Source of the DNA: Chromatiaceae bacterium
GTDB lineage: Bacteria; Pseudomonadota; Gammaproteobacteria; Chromatiales; Chromatiaceae
Length of the DNA: 64,000 bases
NCBI GenBank assembly: GCA_027078745.1
Contig: JALWWO010000002.1
Span: forward strand, 1-64,000
Reading direction: 5' to 3'
The position numbers were made by a program, and so were the translations under genes. Positions 8,711 through 19,906 of this stretch are shown piece after piece (the stretch's first letter is position 1; each line of letters starts with the position of its first letter). The notes below the pieces were generated by a model, which saw only the letters and a list, made by a program, of their open reading frames with translations, was not told where the DNA came from and did not search any database.

Positions 8711-11434
8711 TCATGCGGCTGCTTCGTTTTCGTCATAATCGAACTGGAATTCACCCCCGGCAACTTGGATCTGAATCCGACGCAGGGGGCGTTCCTCCGA
8801 GAGACGGGATAGGATTTCCCGACTGATCTGGGGGAGCAAGGTATTGGTGAGGATGGCATCCACCACCCGCGCGCCGCTCTCCACCTCCCGGCAGCGCTCA
8901 GCGATCCGATCCACCACCGCATCTTCATAGTTCAAAGTGATCTGATGATTCTCCGCAATGCGCTGCCGGATGCGATCCAGTTGCAGCCGAATGATGTCGT
9001 TGAGCACCGCATCGCTGAGGGGATAGTAAGGCACCACCACCAGCCGCCCGAGCAGGGCCGGCGGGAAGACCTTGCGCAGGGGTTCCCGCAGGGCTTGGGC
9101 GATGCCCTCCGGTTCGGGCATCAGCTCGGGATCTTTGCACAGGCTCAGGATGAGATCCGTGCCCACATTGGTGGTGAGCAAGATCAGGGTGTTGCGGAAA
9201 TCGATATAGCGGCCTTCTGCATCTTCCATCCAACCCTTGTCGAACACCTGGAAGAAGATTTCATGCACATCGGGATGGGCTTTCTCCACCTCATCCAGCA
9301 AGATCACGCTGTAGGGGCGCCGGCGCACTGCTTCCGTGAGGAGGCCCCCTTCTCCATAGCCCACATAGCCAGGCGGTGCGCCCTTGAGGGTGGAAACCGT
9401 ATGGGCTTCTTGGAACTCGCTCATGTTGATGGTGATGATGTTCTGCTCACCCCCGTAGAGGGCTTCCGCTAGGGCGAGGCCGGTTTCCGTCTTGCCCACG
9501 CCGGAGCTGCCCGCCAGCAGGAAGACACCGATGGGTTTGTTGGGATCGTCCAACCTGGCTCGGGAGGTCTGAATTCGACGGGCGATCATCTCCAAGGCAT
9601 GGCGCTGACCCAGCACCCGTTTTTCCAGGGTATCCGCCAAGCTGAGCACCGCGCCGATTTCGTCTTTCATCATGCGGCCTACCGGAATACCCGTCCAATC
9701 GGCCACCACCGAGGCCACGGCCTGCGCGTCCACGCTGGGCAGGATCAGGGGGGTTTCTCCCTGCAAATCGGCCAGCTGGGCTTGCAAGGCTTCCAGTTCC
9801 TGGAGCAGGGCCGCCCGATCCTCTTCTTCGGGATTCGCGCCTTCTTCCTGGGCTTCCGTAGCTTGCGCTTCGGGAGCAGCTTCCACGGTGCCGAAGGCCG
9901 CCCGCAGCCGCTTCCGAAGTTTCAGAATCTGTTCCACCAGGGCCAATTCTTCCTGCCAACGGGATTCCAGCGCTTCCAAGGTTTCGGCAGTTTCCGCCAG
10001 GGCCTTCTGCACGCGGCCTTCCCGTTCGCCAACCTCCACCCCCTGGGCTTTTTCCCGCTGAATGATGGCGAGCTCTGTTTCCAGCGCTTCCCGCCACCGC
10101 CGCGCGTCTTCCACCGCCGCCGGCACCGCCTGTTGACTGACCGCAACCCGAGCGCAGGCGGTATCCAGCAGGCTCACCGCTTTATCTGGCAGTTGCCGAG
10201 CGGGAATGTACCGGTGAGAGAGCTTGACCGCCGCTTCCACCGCCTCATCCAGCAGCTGCACCCGATGATGATTTTCCAGGGTGCTCACAATGCCCCGCAT
10301 CATGCGGATGGCGCTGGGCTCATCGGGTTCCTGGACCTGCACCACCTGAAAGCGGCGGGTCAAGGCGGGATCCTTCTCGATATACTTTTTATATTCCGAC
10401 CAGGTGGTCGCGGCGATGGTGCGCAGGGTGCCCCGCGCCAAGGCGGGTTTCAGTAGATTCGCCGCATCTCCGGTGCCCGCCGCTCCTCCAGCGCCGATGA
10501 GGGTATGGGCCTCATCGATGAACAGGATGACGGGCTTGGGGGAGGCTTGCACTTCTTCAATGACCTGCCGGAGCCGCTGTTCAAACTCTCCCTTCACGCT
10601 GGCACCCGCCTGCAACAGCCCCACATCCAACACCCGCAGGGAAACTTCCTGGAGGGGTGGGGGCACTTCCTTCGCAGCGATGCGGGCGGCGAATCCTTCC
10701 ACCACCGCCGTCTTGCCCACCCCTGCTTCCCCGGTGAGGATGGGATTGTTCTGGCGGCGGCGCATGAGGATATCTACGATCTGCCGGATTTCCTCCTCCC
10801 GTCCGATCACCGGATCCAATTCCCCCTTGGCAGCCCGTTCCGTGAGATCCACGGAGAAGCGCGCCAGGGCTTCCCCTTTCCCCCCGAGTGCCGGCGCAGC
10901 GGCGGCTTCCCCCGCTGAAGCAGGCAACTGAGTTCCGTCGGTAGCGCGCAGGGCTGTTTCCGGCGAATCTTCGACGATCTTTCCGAAGCGCTCGCAAAGG
11001 TCATCCAGCTGGATCTTATCGAACTCTCGGGACATGGCAGGCAGGGCATTGCGCAACCCGGGGGTTTTGAGAATGCCTACTACCAGATGACCGGTGCGCA
11101 CCTGAGAATCTTGAAACAGCAAGGTGCTGTAGACCCAGCCCCGTTCTACCGCCTCTTCCACATGGGAAGAGAGATCGGAAATAGAGGTGGCCCCTCGGGG
11201 CAGGCGATCCAGGGCAGCGGTGAGGTCCTTAGCCAATCGTGCCGGGTTCAAGTCATAGGCGGCGATGATCCGGTGGAGATCCGAGTTCGGGAGCTGGAGG
11301 ATCTGATGGAACCAATGCACCAACTCCACATAGGGATTCCCCCGCATCTTGCAGAACAGGGTAGCGCTTTCGATGGCCTTGAAGCCCAAGGGATTGAGCT
11401 TGGAAAACAGCGCGGCACGGCTGATGTCTTTCAT
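8711..11434 (-). CDS. clpV: ClpV/TssH-type AAA+ unfoldase
   Basis: 907-residue Hsp100 protein with two AAA+ modules: first Walker A GEAGVGKTAVVEGFA, second Walker A GSSGVGKTETGLALAEALYG. A middle coiled-coil with Glu/Gln/Ala-rich heptads lies between them. The N-domain begins with 'LNPLGFKAIESATLFCKMRG', the TssH/ClpV form rather than ClpB, so the family role would be disassembly of contracted type VI secretion sheaths. No other type VI gene is present in the window. Instead it is followed after 6 nt by the GldA-like ABC ATPase. ClpV assignment is firm; whether it serves a secretion system here is unknown. Confidence 0.88.
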   Translation of the reverse strand: MKDISRAALFSKLNPLGFKAIESATLFCKMRGNPYVELVHWFHQILQLPNSDLHRIIAAYDLNPARLAKDLTAALDRLPRGATSISDLSSHVEEAVERGWVYSTLLFQDSQVRTGHLVVGILKTPGLRNALPAMSREFDKIQLDDLCERFGKIVEDSPETALRATDGTQLPASAGEAAAAPALGGKGEALARFSVDLTERAAKGELDPVIGREEEIRQIVDILMRRRQNNPILTGEAGVGKTAVVEGFAARIAAKEVPPPLQEVSLRVLDVGLLQAGASVKGEFEQRLRQVIEEVQASPKPVILFIDEAHTLIGAGGAAGTGDAANLLKPALARGTLRTIAATTWSEYKKYIEKDPALTRRFQVVQVQEPDEPSAIRMMRGIVSTLENHHRVQLLDEAVEAAVKLSHRYIPARQLPDKAVSLLDTACARVAVSQQAVPAAVEDARRWREALETELAIIQREKAQGVEVGEREGRVQKALAETAETLEALESRWQEELALVEQILKLRKRLRAAFGTVEAAPEAQATEAQEEGANPEEEDRAALLQELEALQAQLADLQGETPLILPSVDAQAVASVVADWTGIPVGRMMKDEIGAVLSLADTLEKRVLGQRHALEMIARRIQTSRARLDDPNKPIGVFLLAGSSGVGKTETGLALAEALYGGEQNIITINMSEFQEAHTVSTLKGAPPGYVGYGEGGLLTEAVRRRPYSVILLDEVEKAHPDVHEIFFQVFDKGWMEDAEGRYIDFRNTLILLTTNVGTDLILSLCKDPELMPEPEGIAQALREPLRKVFPPALLGRLVVVPYYPLSDAVLNDIIRLQLDRIRQRIAENHQITLNYEDAVVDRIAERCREVESGARVVDAILTNTLLPQISREILSRLSEERPLRRIQIQVAGGEFQFDYDENEAAA

Positions 11435-11760
11435 GGCGATGGAATACAGGCTAACCGAGAAGAGCGGTGTAGTACCTTAACGGAATAGTAGAGAATTTTC
11501 CTGTTAAAGACAAAGCATCAGGATAAGATGGTATTTCTTATAGGTAGATTTAGGCAACTTTCTGGAAGCCTAGAATTAGGCTTAAGAAAGCACTGTATTC
11601 GATTGAATCGCATTTTAAATTTTAAGATGAAGTAGTATACTTCATTGTTCGGGTCAATCCCTATTCTATGAATTCTTCCTTGACAGATCTTCTACCGTGT
11701 CTTACCCTTGAAATTAATCCGTATTATACCCTCGTTATACAACGAGGAAGGGGAGCGACC
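11435..11760. other. AT-rich intergenic region between clpV and a secreted-protein gene
   Basis: Divergent promoter region, visibly richer in A and T than its surroundings. A TTGACA-like hexamer occurs at 11680-11685 but no well-spaced -10 was found. It contains the ribosome binding site AAGGGGAG just before 11761. A frame open from 11668 is regarded as untranslated leader. No gene or RNA recognised. Confidence 0.5.
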
Positions 11761-12201
11761 ATGGGGCTGAAGAAAGTTTTTCATCTGGGCATTTTGATTT
11801 CTAGTGTATTGACACCTGGGTTAACGTTAGGGGGAGAATATACAGATCAAGTGAAGGTGCAGCTAGGTTTGATCAAGCTCGTTGGGCTGGCAGAAGGATG
11901 GGAAGAAACGCACAACGATAAATTTGATCGATTAGACGAAGGCGATTCCGATCTGTTCAGTTTTACGTTGCGCAAGGGGAAATCTTATAAGATCATCACT
12001 GCATGCGATAATGATTGCTCAGATATTGATCTCATTTTATACGATGAGAACGATAACGAGATAAGTCGGGATACGAGTACGGATAGCTTGCCGATCGTAG
12101 ATGTTCGTCCAAAGTGGACCGGGAAATTTAAGCTCAAGGTGAGAATGTATTCCTGCAGCAATAACCCCTGTTACTATGGAATCGCTATCTTAGGCCGGTA
12201 A
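11761..12201 (+). CDS. Secreted PPC-domain-like protein
   Basis: 146 residues with a signal peptide (about 1-22, hydrophobic core LGILISSVLTPGLTL). The mature part has the order typical of bacterial prepeptidase C-terminal (PPC) domains: 'GDSDLFSFTLRKGKSYKI', then 'DIDLILYDENDNEIS', ending in beta strands. Four cysteines (two pairs, ACDNDC and CSNNPC) suggest disulfides in the periplasm or outside the cell. PPC domains usually sit at protease C-termini; here the domain stands alone. The start was chosen for its strong AAGGGGAG site and signal peptide. Base composition is lower in GC than the neighbours. No specific function can be given. Confidence 0.65.
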   Translation: MGLKKVFHLGILISSVLTPGLTLGGEYTDQVKVQLGLIKLVGLAEGWEETHNDKFDRLDEGDSDLFSFTLRKGKSYKIITACDNDCSDIDLILYDENDNEISRDTSTDSLPIVDVRPKWTGKFKLKVRMYSCSNNPCYYGIAILGR

Positions 12202-12275
12202 GTGCCCGAAACTTGGGCTCATTTAAAGTTTTTTGGACCGGATAAAGCCTGTCTGACTAGATTCTAGAATAGTGC

Positions 12276-12983
12276 CTACCCCTCCGCAATCCGTCGGAGG
12301 TTAGGAATATCCAGCAGAAATCGGTTGGCACTGCGCTCTATGATTAGGCCTTGCCGCTTGAATTCAGCGATGGTCCGGCTGGTGGTTTCCGTGGTGATGC
12401 CCAGCATGGCCCCCATGTTCTCTCGGCTGAATAGCTCGCATTCCCTGCTGTTTTGATCGCGCATCAGGCGCAGGAGCAATCGGGCGACCCGCTGGCGGGC
12501 GGAGCCGGTGGAAAGCTCTGTGAGCCAGGCTTCCGCCTCGGATAACGCCCGCTGCCAGCGGGACATGAGTTCCCGATGGAGGGCAGGATTTTCTTCGCTG
12601 AGGGCACGCACTACCCGCGTGGGAAAGCGGCAGATCTCTGTGGTCTGTAACACGATGGCATCGTGTTCATAAGTACCGCCGAGGAGGGCTTCCAGTCCGA
12701 GCACATCCGTATCTCGGGCGAGCCGCACGATGCGTTGATTGCCATCGGGTAGATATTGCACGAGCTTGAGGGCGCCTCGGCGCACGGTGAACATATAGTC
12801 CCCCTGTTCTCCGAAATGATAGAGATAGGCGCCGGGCTGGAGGAGATACTGATCGATGGGATCGTGGATCTTCTCGAAATCCTCTTCTTTGAGACCGGCG
12901 AACAGCACCGATTCCCGTAGGGAACAGCTGAGACAGTCCGCATGCCCAGACCAGGCTTCCCGTAGGGTGACGTTCTTAGCCAT
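12276..12983 (-). CDS. FNR/CRP family transcription regulator
   Basis: 235 residues: cyclic-nucleotide-binding-like sensor domain (about 30-150) and a C-terminal winged helix with recognition helix 'TTETTSRTIAEF'. The E-x-x-S-R pattern is the one FNR and DNR use to read TTGAT-N4-ATCAA. The N-terminus has C17 and C20 (CLSC) and C118 matches the distal FNR cysteine, but the third N-terminal cysteine of FNR (C29 in E. coli) has no counterpart; V26 lies there. It may therefore be an altered oxygen sensor or a DNR-like regulator. A matching operator exists upstream of nirS at 48845. The start at 12983 removes an unlikely upstream extension. A terminator separates it from pckG. Confidence 0.88.
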   Translation of the reverse strand: MAKNVTLREAWSGHADCLSCSLRESVLFAGLKEEDFEKIHDPIDQYLLQPGAYLYHFGEQGDYMFTVRRGALKLVQYLPDGNQRIVRLARDTDVLGLEALLGGTYEHDAIVLQTTEICRFPTRVVRALSEENPALHRELMSRWQRALSEAEAWLTELSTGSARQRVARLLLRLMRDQNSRECELFSRENMGAMLGITTETTSRTIAEFKRQGLIIERSANRFLLDIPNLRRIAEG

Positions 12984-13014
12984 GCTGATCTGAAATGAGT
13001 TGAATGAGCTGGAG

Positions 13015-13044
13015 AAAAGGCCCATCCCTGAACGGGATGGACCT
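13015..13044 (-). terminator. Terminator after pckG
   Basis: GC-rich stem (GGCCCATCCC paired with GGGATGGACC, 5-nt loop) flanked by AAAA on the left, read as a U tract on the minus strand, 10 nt beyond the pckG stop. A TTTT also follows on the plus strand, so it may work in both directions. Confidence 0.8.
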
Positions 13045-13054
13045 TTTGCCATGC

Positions 13055-14926
13055 CTATTTGCGCGTCGGCTCCACAGCAGCGGAAAGATCCCAGAGCTTC
13101 GGAGAGTGGAACAGGCGGGAGAGCTGCAATTCCCGCTCAATTTCCAGCTCTCGGGGGAGACGGTCGCCGAAGCGGGTGAACAACTCTTCCTGATCGTTGG
13201 TTTCCTTGCGGGCTACTTCTCGGTCGATGTTCATGATCTGGAAGTAGCGTTCTCGGGGAAAGTCCAGCCCTTCCCAGATCAATGAGTTGTAGAAAGGCAC
13301 CCATCCCAAGGGGCTCTCCACCGCAGAACCGCAGCCATCACAACGATCCAGCACCCATTTGAGCACCCGCATGTTTTCCCCGAATCCCGGCCAGATGAAT
13401 CGGCCATGCTGATCCTTGCGGAACCAATTGACCCGGAAAATAGGCGGCGGCGTGGCCACGTTCCGGCGACCGATGCGCAGCCAGTGCCGCCAGTAGTCCG
13501 CCATGTTGTAGCCGCAGAAGGGCAGCATGGCCATGGGATCCCGCCGGATAGCTGCTTGACCGATGGCAGCAGCGGTAGCTTCGGAACCCATGGTGGCTGC
13601 CATATAGACCCCGTGTTCCCAATTGTAGCTTTGGAAGACCAAGGGAAAATTCTTGCTCACCCGCCCGCCGAACAGGAAGGCGCTGATGGGCACGCCCTTG
13701 GGATTTTCCCAATCGGGATCGATGGAAGGGCACTGGCTCGCCGGCGCGGTGAAGCGGGCGTTGGGATGGGCAGCGGGGCGGCCGCAACCCGGCGTCCAGT
13801 CCTCTCCCTTCCAGTCGATGAGGTGTTCCGGCAGCTCTTCTGTCAACCCTTCCCACCAGACATCCCCGTCATCCGTGAGGGCGCAGTTCGTGAAGATGCA
13901 GTTCGCCCGCAGGGTGGCGAGGGCATTGGGATTAGAGGTGGCATTGGTGCCCGGCGCTACACCGAAGAACCCGTATTCCGGATTGATGGCATAGAATTTC
14001 CCGTCTTTGGGATTAGGTTTGATCCAGGCGATGTCGTCCCCGATGGTCGTGACCTTCCAACCCTCGAAGCCCTTGGGGGGAATGAGCATGGCGAAGTTGG
14101 TCTTGCCGCAGGCGCTGGGGAAGGCGCCGGCCACATATTTCTTCGTGCCATCTGGGGCCTCAACGCCGACGATGAGCATGTGTTCTGCCAGCCAGCCATC
14201 ATCCCGCGCCATCACCGAGGCGATGCGCAGGGCCAAGCACTTCTTCCCCAACAGGGCGTTGCCGCCGTAACCGCTGCCATAGGACCAGATCTCCCGCGTT
14301 TCCGGGAAATGGGTGATGTATTTTTCTTCAATGCTCTCCGCGCAGGGCCAGGGAGAATCCTCTTCCCCGGGTTGCAGGGGTGCACCGACAGAGTGCACGC
14401 AGGGCACGAATTCCCCATCTTCCCCCAGCACTTCCAACGCAGCGGAACCCATGCGGGTCATGATGCGCTGATTGACCACCACATAGGGGGAGTCCGTGAT
14501 TTCTACGCCGATATGGGCGATGTCCGAACCCAGGGGGCCCATACTGAAGGGGATCACATACATGGTGCGCCCCCGCATGCAATCTCGGAAGCGTTCTCGG
14601 AGAATGGCCCGCATCTTATCGGGCGCCATCCAATTGTTGGTGGGCCCCGCATCCTCTTCCCGCTCGGAACAGATGAAGGTTCGCTCCTCTACCCGCGCCA
14701 CATCGCTGGGATGGGAACGGGCGAGGAAGCTGTTGGGCCGCTTCTCTGGGTTCAGGCGGATGAACATGCCCTTTTCCACCATCTCATCGCAGAGGCGGTC
14801 GTATTCTTCTTGGGAACCGTCGCACCAGTAGATGCGATCTGGATTGCAAAGACGGGCGATCTCGTCCACCCAAGCTAAGAGTTTCCGATGTTTGGTACGG
14901 GAAGCCCCATCGTGGGTCGTGGTCAT
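13055..14926 (-). CDS. pckG: Phosphoenolpyruvate carboxykinase (GTP)
   Basis: 623-residue GTP-dependent PEPCK converting oxaloacetate and GTP to phosphoenolpyruvate, CO2 and GDP. The kinase loop '[13 protein letters not shown]' (about 279-291) and the family's '[15 protein letters not shown]' region are intact and the length is normal. It is cytosolic and links the C4-acid pool to gluconeogenesis, or works in the reverse anaplerotic direction. The GTP form is less common in gammaproteobacteria than the ATP form. The gene is monocistronic by appearance: a terminator follows and the DHH protein gene upstream ends 75 nt before its start. Confidence 0.97.
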   Translation of the reverse strand: MTTTHDGASRTKHRKLLAWVDEIARLCNPDRIYWCDGSQEEYDRLCDEMVEKGMFIRLNPEKRPNSFLARSHPSDVARVEERTFICSEREEDAGPTNNWMAPDKMRAILRERFRDCMRGRTMYVIPFSMGPLGSDIAHIGVEITDSPYVVVNQRIMTRMGSAALEVLGEDGEFVPCVHSVGAPLQPGEEDSPWPCAESIEEKYITHFPETREIWSYGSGYGGNALLGKKCLALRIASVMARDDGWLAEHMLIVGVEAPDGTKKYVAGAFPSACGKTNFAMLIPPKGFEGWKVTTIGDDIAWIKPNPKDGKFYAINPEYGFFGVAPGTNATSNPNALATLRANCIFTNCALTDDGDVWWEGLTEELPEHLIDWKGEDWTPGCGRPAAHPNARFTAPASQCPSIDPDWENPKGVPISAFLFGGRVSKNFPLVFQSYNWEHGVYMAATMGSEATAAAIGQAAIRRDPMAMLPFCGYNMADYWRHWLRIGRRNVATPPPIFRVNWFRKDQHGRFIWPGFGENMRVLKWVLDRCDGCGSAVESPLGWVPFYNSLIWEGLDFPRERYFQIMNIDREVARKETNDQEELFTRFGDRLPRELEIERELQLSRLFHSPKLWDLSAAVEPTRK

Positions 14927-15001
14927 AAAACAGCTTCTCCTAAAGCACTGGATGAAAGATCACGATATACGATTTCGTTTCGTTAGGCGATATGTGCTTC
15001 C

Positions 15002-15955
15002 TTAGAAAGCCGCTTGGAAGGCTTGTAGAAATTCTTCGTAAGCGCTTTTGGGCAGCCGGTTGATGCCCGCCGCTGCCTGCCGCCCCCCACCGGTGGGGAA
15101 CTGTCGGCAGAGCAGATCCGCGCCTTGGGGCTCGCTTAAAGGAGCCCGCACGCTGACCACATAATCCCCGGTGCTGGACGGGGTGAGCACAGCATGGGCG
15201 GATGCAGGCGCTTGCCGGGCCAAACGATTGGCGAACACGCCGCTCACCCGTCTCGCCCAAGGAGCATCGGGCAGCACATAGAGCCGATGGCGCTCATCTT
15301 CCCAAGCGGGTTGCATTGCTTCCGCACAGCGCAAGTCTTCATGGAATCCCGCCCGCAGCAGGGCGAAGCTGTCTTCTTCCGCGATGAAGTCCAAGGGATT
15401 TTCATAAGGTTGTAGTTGGCGGAAAAGCACATCCGGCGGGATGTGCAGATCGGAAACTTGCTCCCCATAGCTATTGTAATTGAGATAGATACCCAGTGCC
15501 CGAAGCTCTGCCAACTGCTGTTCGTCCAAGCCCAGCGGTTGGGCAGCTTGTTCGGCGGTCTCGTCGAAATTATCCCCAAAGGTGCCCACCACCGCCCAAG
15601 CCCGATAGCGTCCGTTCAAAAAGGCATCCACGAGCAGGCTGGTCCCCCGCCGGCTATGGCCTTCCAGATACAGTTGGAGGTTCGGATGCTGGGGAAGGGT
15701 GCCCGCGTGATGATGATCGAAATAGCGCACCTGCACCCCCAGTTCCAAAAGATCCAACAGGGCTTCCCGATTCTTATCTAAGGAGAGATCCAGAACATCC
15801 ACTCGATCCCCGGCCCGCGCTTGCACCCGAGCGAGCAGGGCGATGTCCCGCTTGACCCCGGTGATCAACTGGCTTTCTCGGGGTTCCGCCAAGCGCAGCT
15901 GTTGCAGGGCGCAGAGCCCGTCTGCATCCCCGTTGAACACGTCGAAATCCGGCAT
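15002..15955 (-). CDS. DHH-superfamily phosphoesterase-like protein
   Basis: 317 residues with the DHH metal-binding motifs: NGDADG (about 5-10), a conserved Asp in DVLDLSLD (about 59-66) and RYFDHHHAG (about 83-91), and a C-terminal DHHA1-like region with PTGGGRQAA (about 289-297). Such proteins hydrolyse phosphodiester or phosphoanhydride bonds in nucleotides or short oligonucleotides. The exact substrate cannot be read here. The start at 15955 was chosen because upstream residues lie in the argG promoter region. The gene is divergent from argG with 52 nt between the starts. Confidence 0.85.
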   Translation of the reverse strand: MPDFDVFNGDADGLCALQQLRLAEPRESQLITGVKRDIALLARVQARAGDRVDVLDLSLDKNREALLDLLELGVQVRYFDHHHAGTLPQHPNLQLYLEGHSRRGTSLLVDAFLNGRYRAWAVVGTFGDNFDETAEQAAQPLGLDEQQLAELRALGIYLNYNSYGEQVSDLHIPPDVLFRQLQPYENPLDFIAEEDSFALLRAGFHEDLRCAEAMQPAWEDERHRLYVLPDAPWARRVSGVFANRLARQAPASAHAVLTPSSTGDYVVSVRAPLSEPQGADLLCRQFPTGGGRQAAAGINRLPKSAYEEFLQAFQAAF

Positions 15956-16007
15956 GATCGCTTTTCCTAGTACAATAGGCTCTATTTTGAACAATCAGGA
16001 AAACAAT

Positions 16008-17227
<1,220 letters not shown>

Positions 17228-17231
<4 letters not shown>

Positions 17232-18208
17232 GCGCGGCTCAGGGGAAAGGCGAGCACCGCATCGAGGTGGGAGCAGCCCAGCTTGCAGAGGAGCAGCCGA
17301 TCCAAGCCCAGGGCCACCCCGGAAGCTTCCGGCATAGCGGGCAGAGCGGCCAGAAAGGCTTCATCCAAGGGGGGGGTAGTTCGCCCTGCCGCTCGCCGCT
17401 CTTCTAACTCCGCCTGAAAGCGGCGGCGCTGCTCTTCCGCATCCGTCAGTTCCCAGAAGCCGTTGGCGAGTTCCTTGCCCTGGAAGTACAGCTCGAACCG
17501 CTCGGCGACCGGCGGTGTGCTCGGGCGAATCCGCGCCAAGGCCGCCTGGCTGGGGGGATAATCCCGCACGAAGGTCAAGCAGTCCCGACCGAGGTCCGGC
17601 GCGATGCAATGGCTGAGCAAGAGATCCAACCAGCCATCCCGATCCAGCTCCAAGCGTTCCGCATCCAGGATGCCCTGCCGATGCGCGCAGGCGGCCAGGT
17701 CTTCCGCGCTCACCTCGAAAGGATCGAGGCCCAATCCCTTCTGAAAGAGTTCCCTATAGGTGCGGATCTCCTGAGGTAGGGATCGCCCAAGGACTACTCG
17801 CACTAAGTCCGCGACCTCCTCCATCAGGGTTTCCAGGGACCAGCCCGGTCGATACCATTCCAGCAGGCTGAATTCCGGATGATGGAGCGAACCCCGCTCT
17901 CCGTCCCGAAAGACTTTGCAAATCTGATAGATGGGCCCGCTGCCCGCCGCCAGCAGGCGCTTCATGGCGAATTCGGGAGAACTGTGCAACCAGCAAGTGC
18001 CAAAACCCTGCACCGAAGTGCGGAGACTCTCGATAGCAGGGTCTGGCGTAGCCGCTCGGGAGAGGATCGGGGTTTCCACTTCCAACACGCCTGCGCGGGC
18101 AAAGAACTGCCGGATCTGACCGTACAGTACGGCACGAGCGCGCAGGGCGGAGAGATCGGCGCGGGGCCGCCAATCGAGCTCTGCATCGGACATCAAGCGC
18201 TCAGGCAT
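17228..18208 (-). CDS. epmA: EF-P--(R)-beta-lysine ligase
   Basis: 326 residues, related to the catalytic core of class II lysyl-tRNA synthetase but lacking the anticodon-binding domain. Motif 2-like '[20 protein letters not shown]' (about 122-141) and the C-terminal '[15 protein letters not shown]' motif 3 are visible. It ligates (R)-beta-lysine to K34 of EF-P. It overlaps the efp stop by 8 nt, so efp and epmA are translated as a pair. An alternative ATG is at 18193. Confidence 0.96.
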
Positions 18209-18773
18209 CCTTCACCCGAGACACATATTCCCCGGAACGGGTGTCCACTTTGATTCGCTCACCGGTCTGGACGAACAGGGGCACCCGCACCACCGCACCG
18301 GTTTCCAGCGTCGCCGGTTTACTGCCTCCACCTGAGGTATCTCCCTTCAGTCCGGGATCGGTTTCCACCACTTCCAAAACCACGAAATTGGGGGCGGTGA
18401 CGCTGAGGGGCACCCCATTGTACAGGGTGACTTCACAGAGATCCTCTTCCTTGATCCACTTGGCGGCTTCCCTCATGGCGGTTTCGTCCGCGCTCAGCTG
18501 TTCATAAGTCTCAGGATCCATGAAGTACCAGAGCTCCCCATCGTTATAGAGGTATTGCATCTGGGTCTCGTGTACATCCGCCGCTTCCACGGATTCGCCG
18601 GATTTGAAGGTTTTTTCGATCACTCGGCCCGTTCTAAGGTTGCGCACCTTGACCCGATTGAAGGCCTGCCCTTTTCCGGGCTTTACGAATTCGTTTTCCA
18701 GGATCACATAGGGATCGCCATCCAGTAGAATCTTAAGACCGCTGCGGAATTCATTGGTATTGTAATGGGCCAT
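18201..18773 (-). CDS. efp: Translation elongation factor P
   Basis: 190 residues. Rescues ribosomes stalled on polyproline. The modification-site loop KPGKGQAF places K34 exactly at the lysine that is beta-lysylated in E. coli. Both modifying enzymes are next to it: epmA downstream in the same operon, epmB divergent upstream. Start chosen at 18773, the normal [10 protein letters not shown]-terminus. Confidence 0.98.
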   Translation of the reverse strand: MAHYNTNEFRSGLKILLDGDPYVILENEFVKPGKGQAFNRVKVRNLRTGRVIEKTFKSGESVEAADVHETQMQYLYNDGELWYFMDPETYEQLSADETAMREAAKWIKEEDLCEVTLYNGVPLSVTAPNFVVLEVVETDPGLKGDTSGGGSKPATLETGAVVRVPLFVQTGERIKVDTRSGEYVSRVKDA

Positions 18774-18788
18774 GTTGCCTCCCGTTGT

Positions 18789-19790
18789 ATGCACAGAAAA
18801 CAAAACATCATAACCCAAAAGCCTCGCTGGAAACGGGAGTTGGCAAGCGCATATCGACAGCCCAACGCCCTGCTGGCGGATCTACAGCTTTCCCCCAAAG
18901 CCTTTGCCCTTTCTGCCGCCAAGACATTTCCCTTCCTGGTACCTAAGAGCTATGCCGCCCTGATGAACGCGGGAGATCCCGCAGATCCGCTGCTGCTTCA
19001 GATCTTGCCTCGGGCAGAAGAAGCGGTGTGCGCGCCTGGCGATCGGAAGGATCCGGTGGGAGATTTGGCGGCGCGCCGAGCACCCGGATTGCTGCAAAAA
19101 TATGCAGGGCGCGCCCTGCTGCTCTTAACCGGCGCCTGCGCTCTGCACTGCCGTTATTGTTTTCGCCGCCATTTCCCCTACGGGGAAGAAACGCTGATTC
19201 ACGATCTACAGGATCAGGCGATACAACAAATCGCTGCAGATCCAGGACTTTCCGAGATCATCCTCAGCGGTGGGGATCCCCTGCTCTATGAAGATCAAGC
19301 GCTCTCAGCACTCCTGGAGCGGCTCGGGCAGATTCCCCATGTGCGAAGGATACGCATTCACAGCCGATTGCCCATCGCTCTGCCCGCCCGCATCACCGAG
19401 GCGTTTGCGGATCAATTGGCAGAAGCCCCGCTGCCAGTGGTGCTGGTAATCCATGCCAACCATCCCCAAGAAATCGGAGAAGCGGCACGGGAGGCCATCG
19501 AGCGGCTCGTGAGACGGGGGATCCTCATCTTCAATCAGAGCGTGTTGTTGCGACAGGTGAACGACCGTGTGGAGGTCCTGGCAGCGCTGAGCGAACGACT
19601 TTTTGAAAATCGGGTCATTCCCTACTACCTGCATCGCTTAGATCCCGTGCAGGGTGCTGCCCATTTTCAAGTGCCCGAACACCGCGCCAAAGCGCTGATG
19701 AAAGGGCTGCTCAGCCGGCTACCAGGCTATCTGGTGCCCCGAATGGTGCGGGAGCAACCCGGGCTGCGCTACAAGCAGCCCATTTGTTGA
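18789..19790 (+). CDS. epmB: EF-P beta-lysylation protein (lysine 2,3-aminomutase family)
   Basis: 333 residues. Radical SAM and PLP enzyme that isomerises (S)-alpha-lysine to (R)-beta-lysine for EF-P. The [4Fe-4S] motif CALHCRYC (C-x3-C-x2-C) and the following '[10 protein letters not shown]' are typical. An earlier ATG at 18765 would overlap the divergent efp start codon, so ATG at 18789 is preferred, leaving only 15 bp between the two divergent start codons. Promoters for both genes must therefore lie inside each other's coding sequence or be reached from further away. Confidence 0.93.
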   Translation: MHRKQNIITQKPRWKRELASAYRQPNALLADLQLSPKAFALSAAKTFPFLVPKSYAALMNAGDPADPLLLQILPRAEEAVCAPGDRKDPVGDLAARRAPGLLQKYAGRALLLLTGACALHCRYCFRRHFPYGEETLIHDLQDQAIQQIAADPGLSEIILSGGDPLLYEDQALSALLERLGQIPHVRRIRIHSRLPIALPARITEAFADQLAEAPLPVVLVIHANHPQEIGEAAREAIERLVRRGILIFNQSVLLRQVNDRVEVLAALSERLFENRVIPYYLHRLDPVQGAAHFQVPEHRAKALMKGLLSRLPGYLVPRMVREQPGLRYKQPIC

Positions 19791-19906
19791 CCGGAGGTAG
19801 TTCCGTGTAAAAAAGCACTAAATCCGCTACTCTCTTTCCCCTGGACAATGGATAATCTCAGGGTTTCCCTGCTACTTTTCGAAACCGACATCAGCCATCT
19901 GGAACT

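Noticed and set aside
8711-11434. ClpB chaperone
   Set aside because: The N-domain and length match ClpV/TssH rather than ClpB, although the AAA+ modules alone would not separate them.
13406-14878. 490-codon plus-strand open frame
   Set aside because: It is the antisense shadow of pckG, with no ribosome site or recognisable domain; pckG is fully supported.
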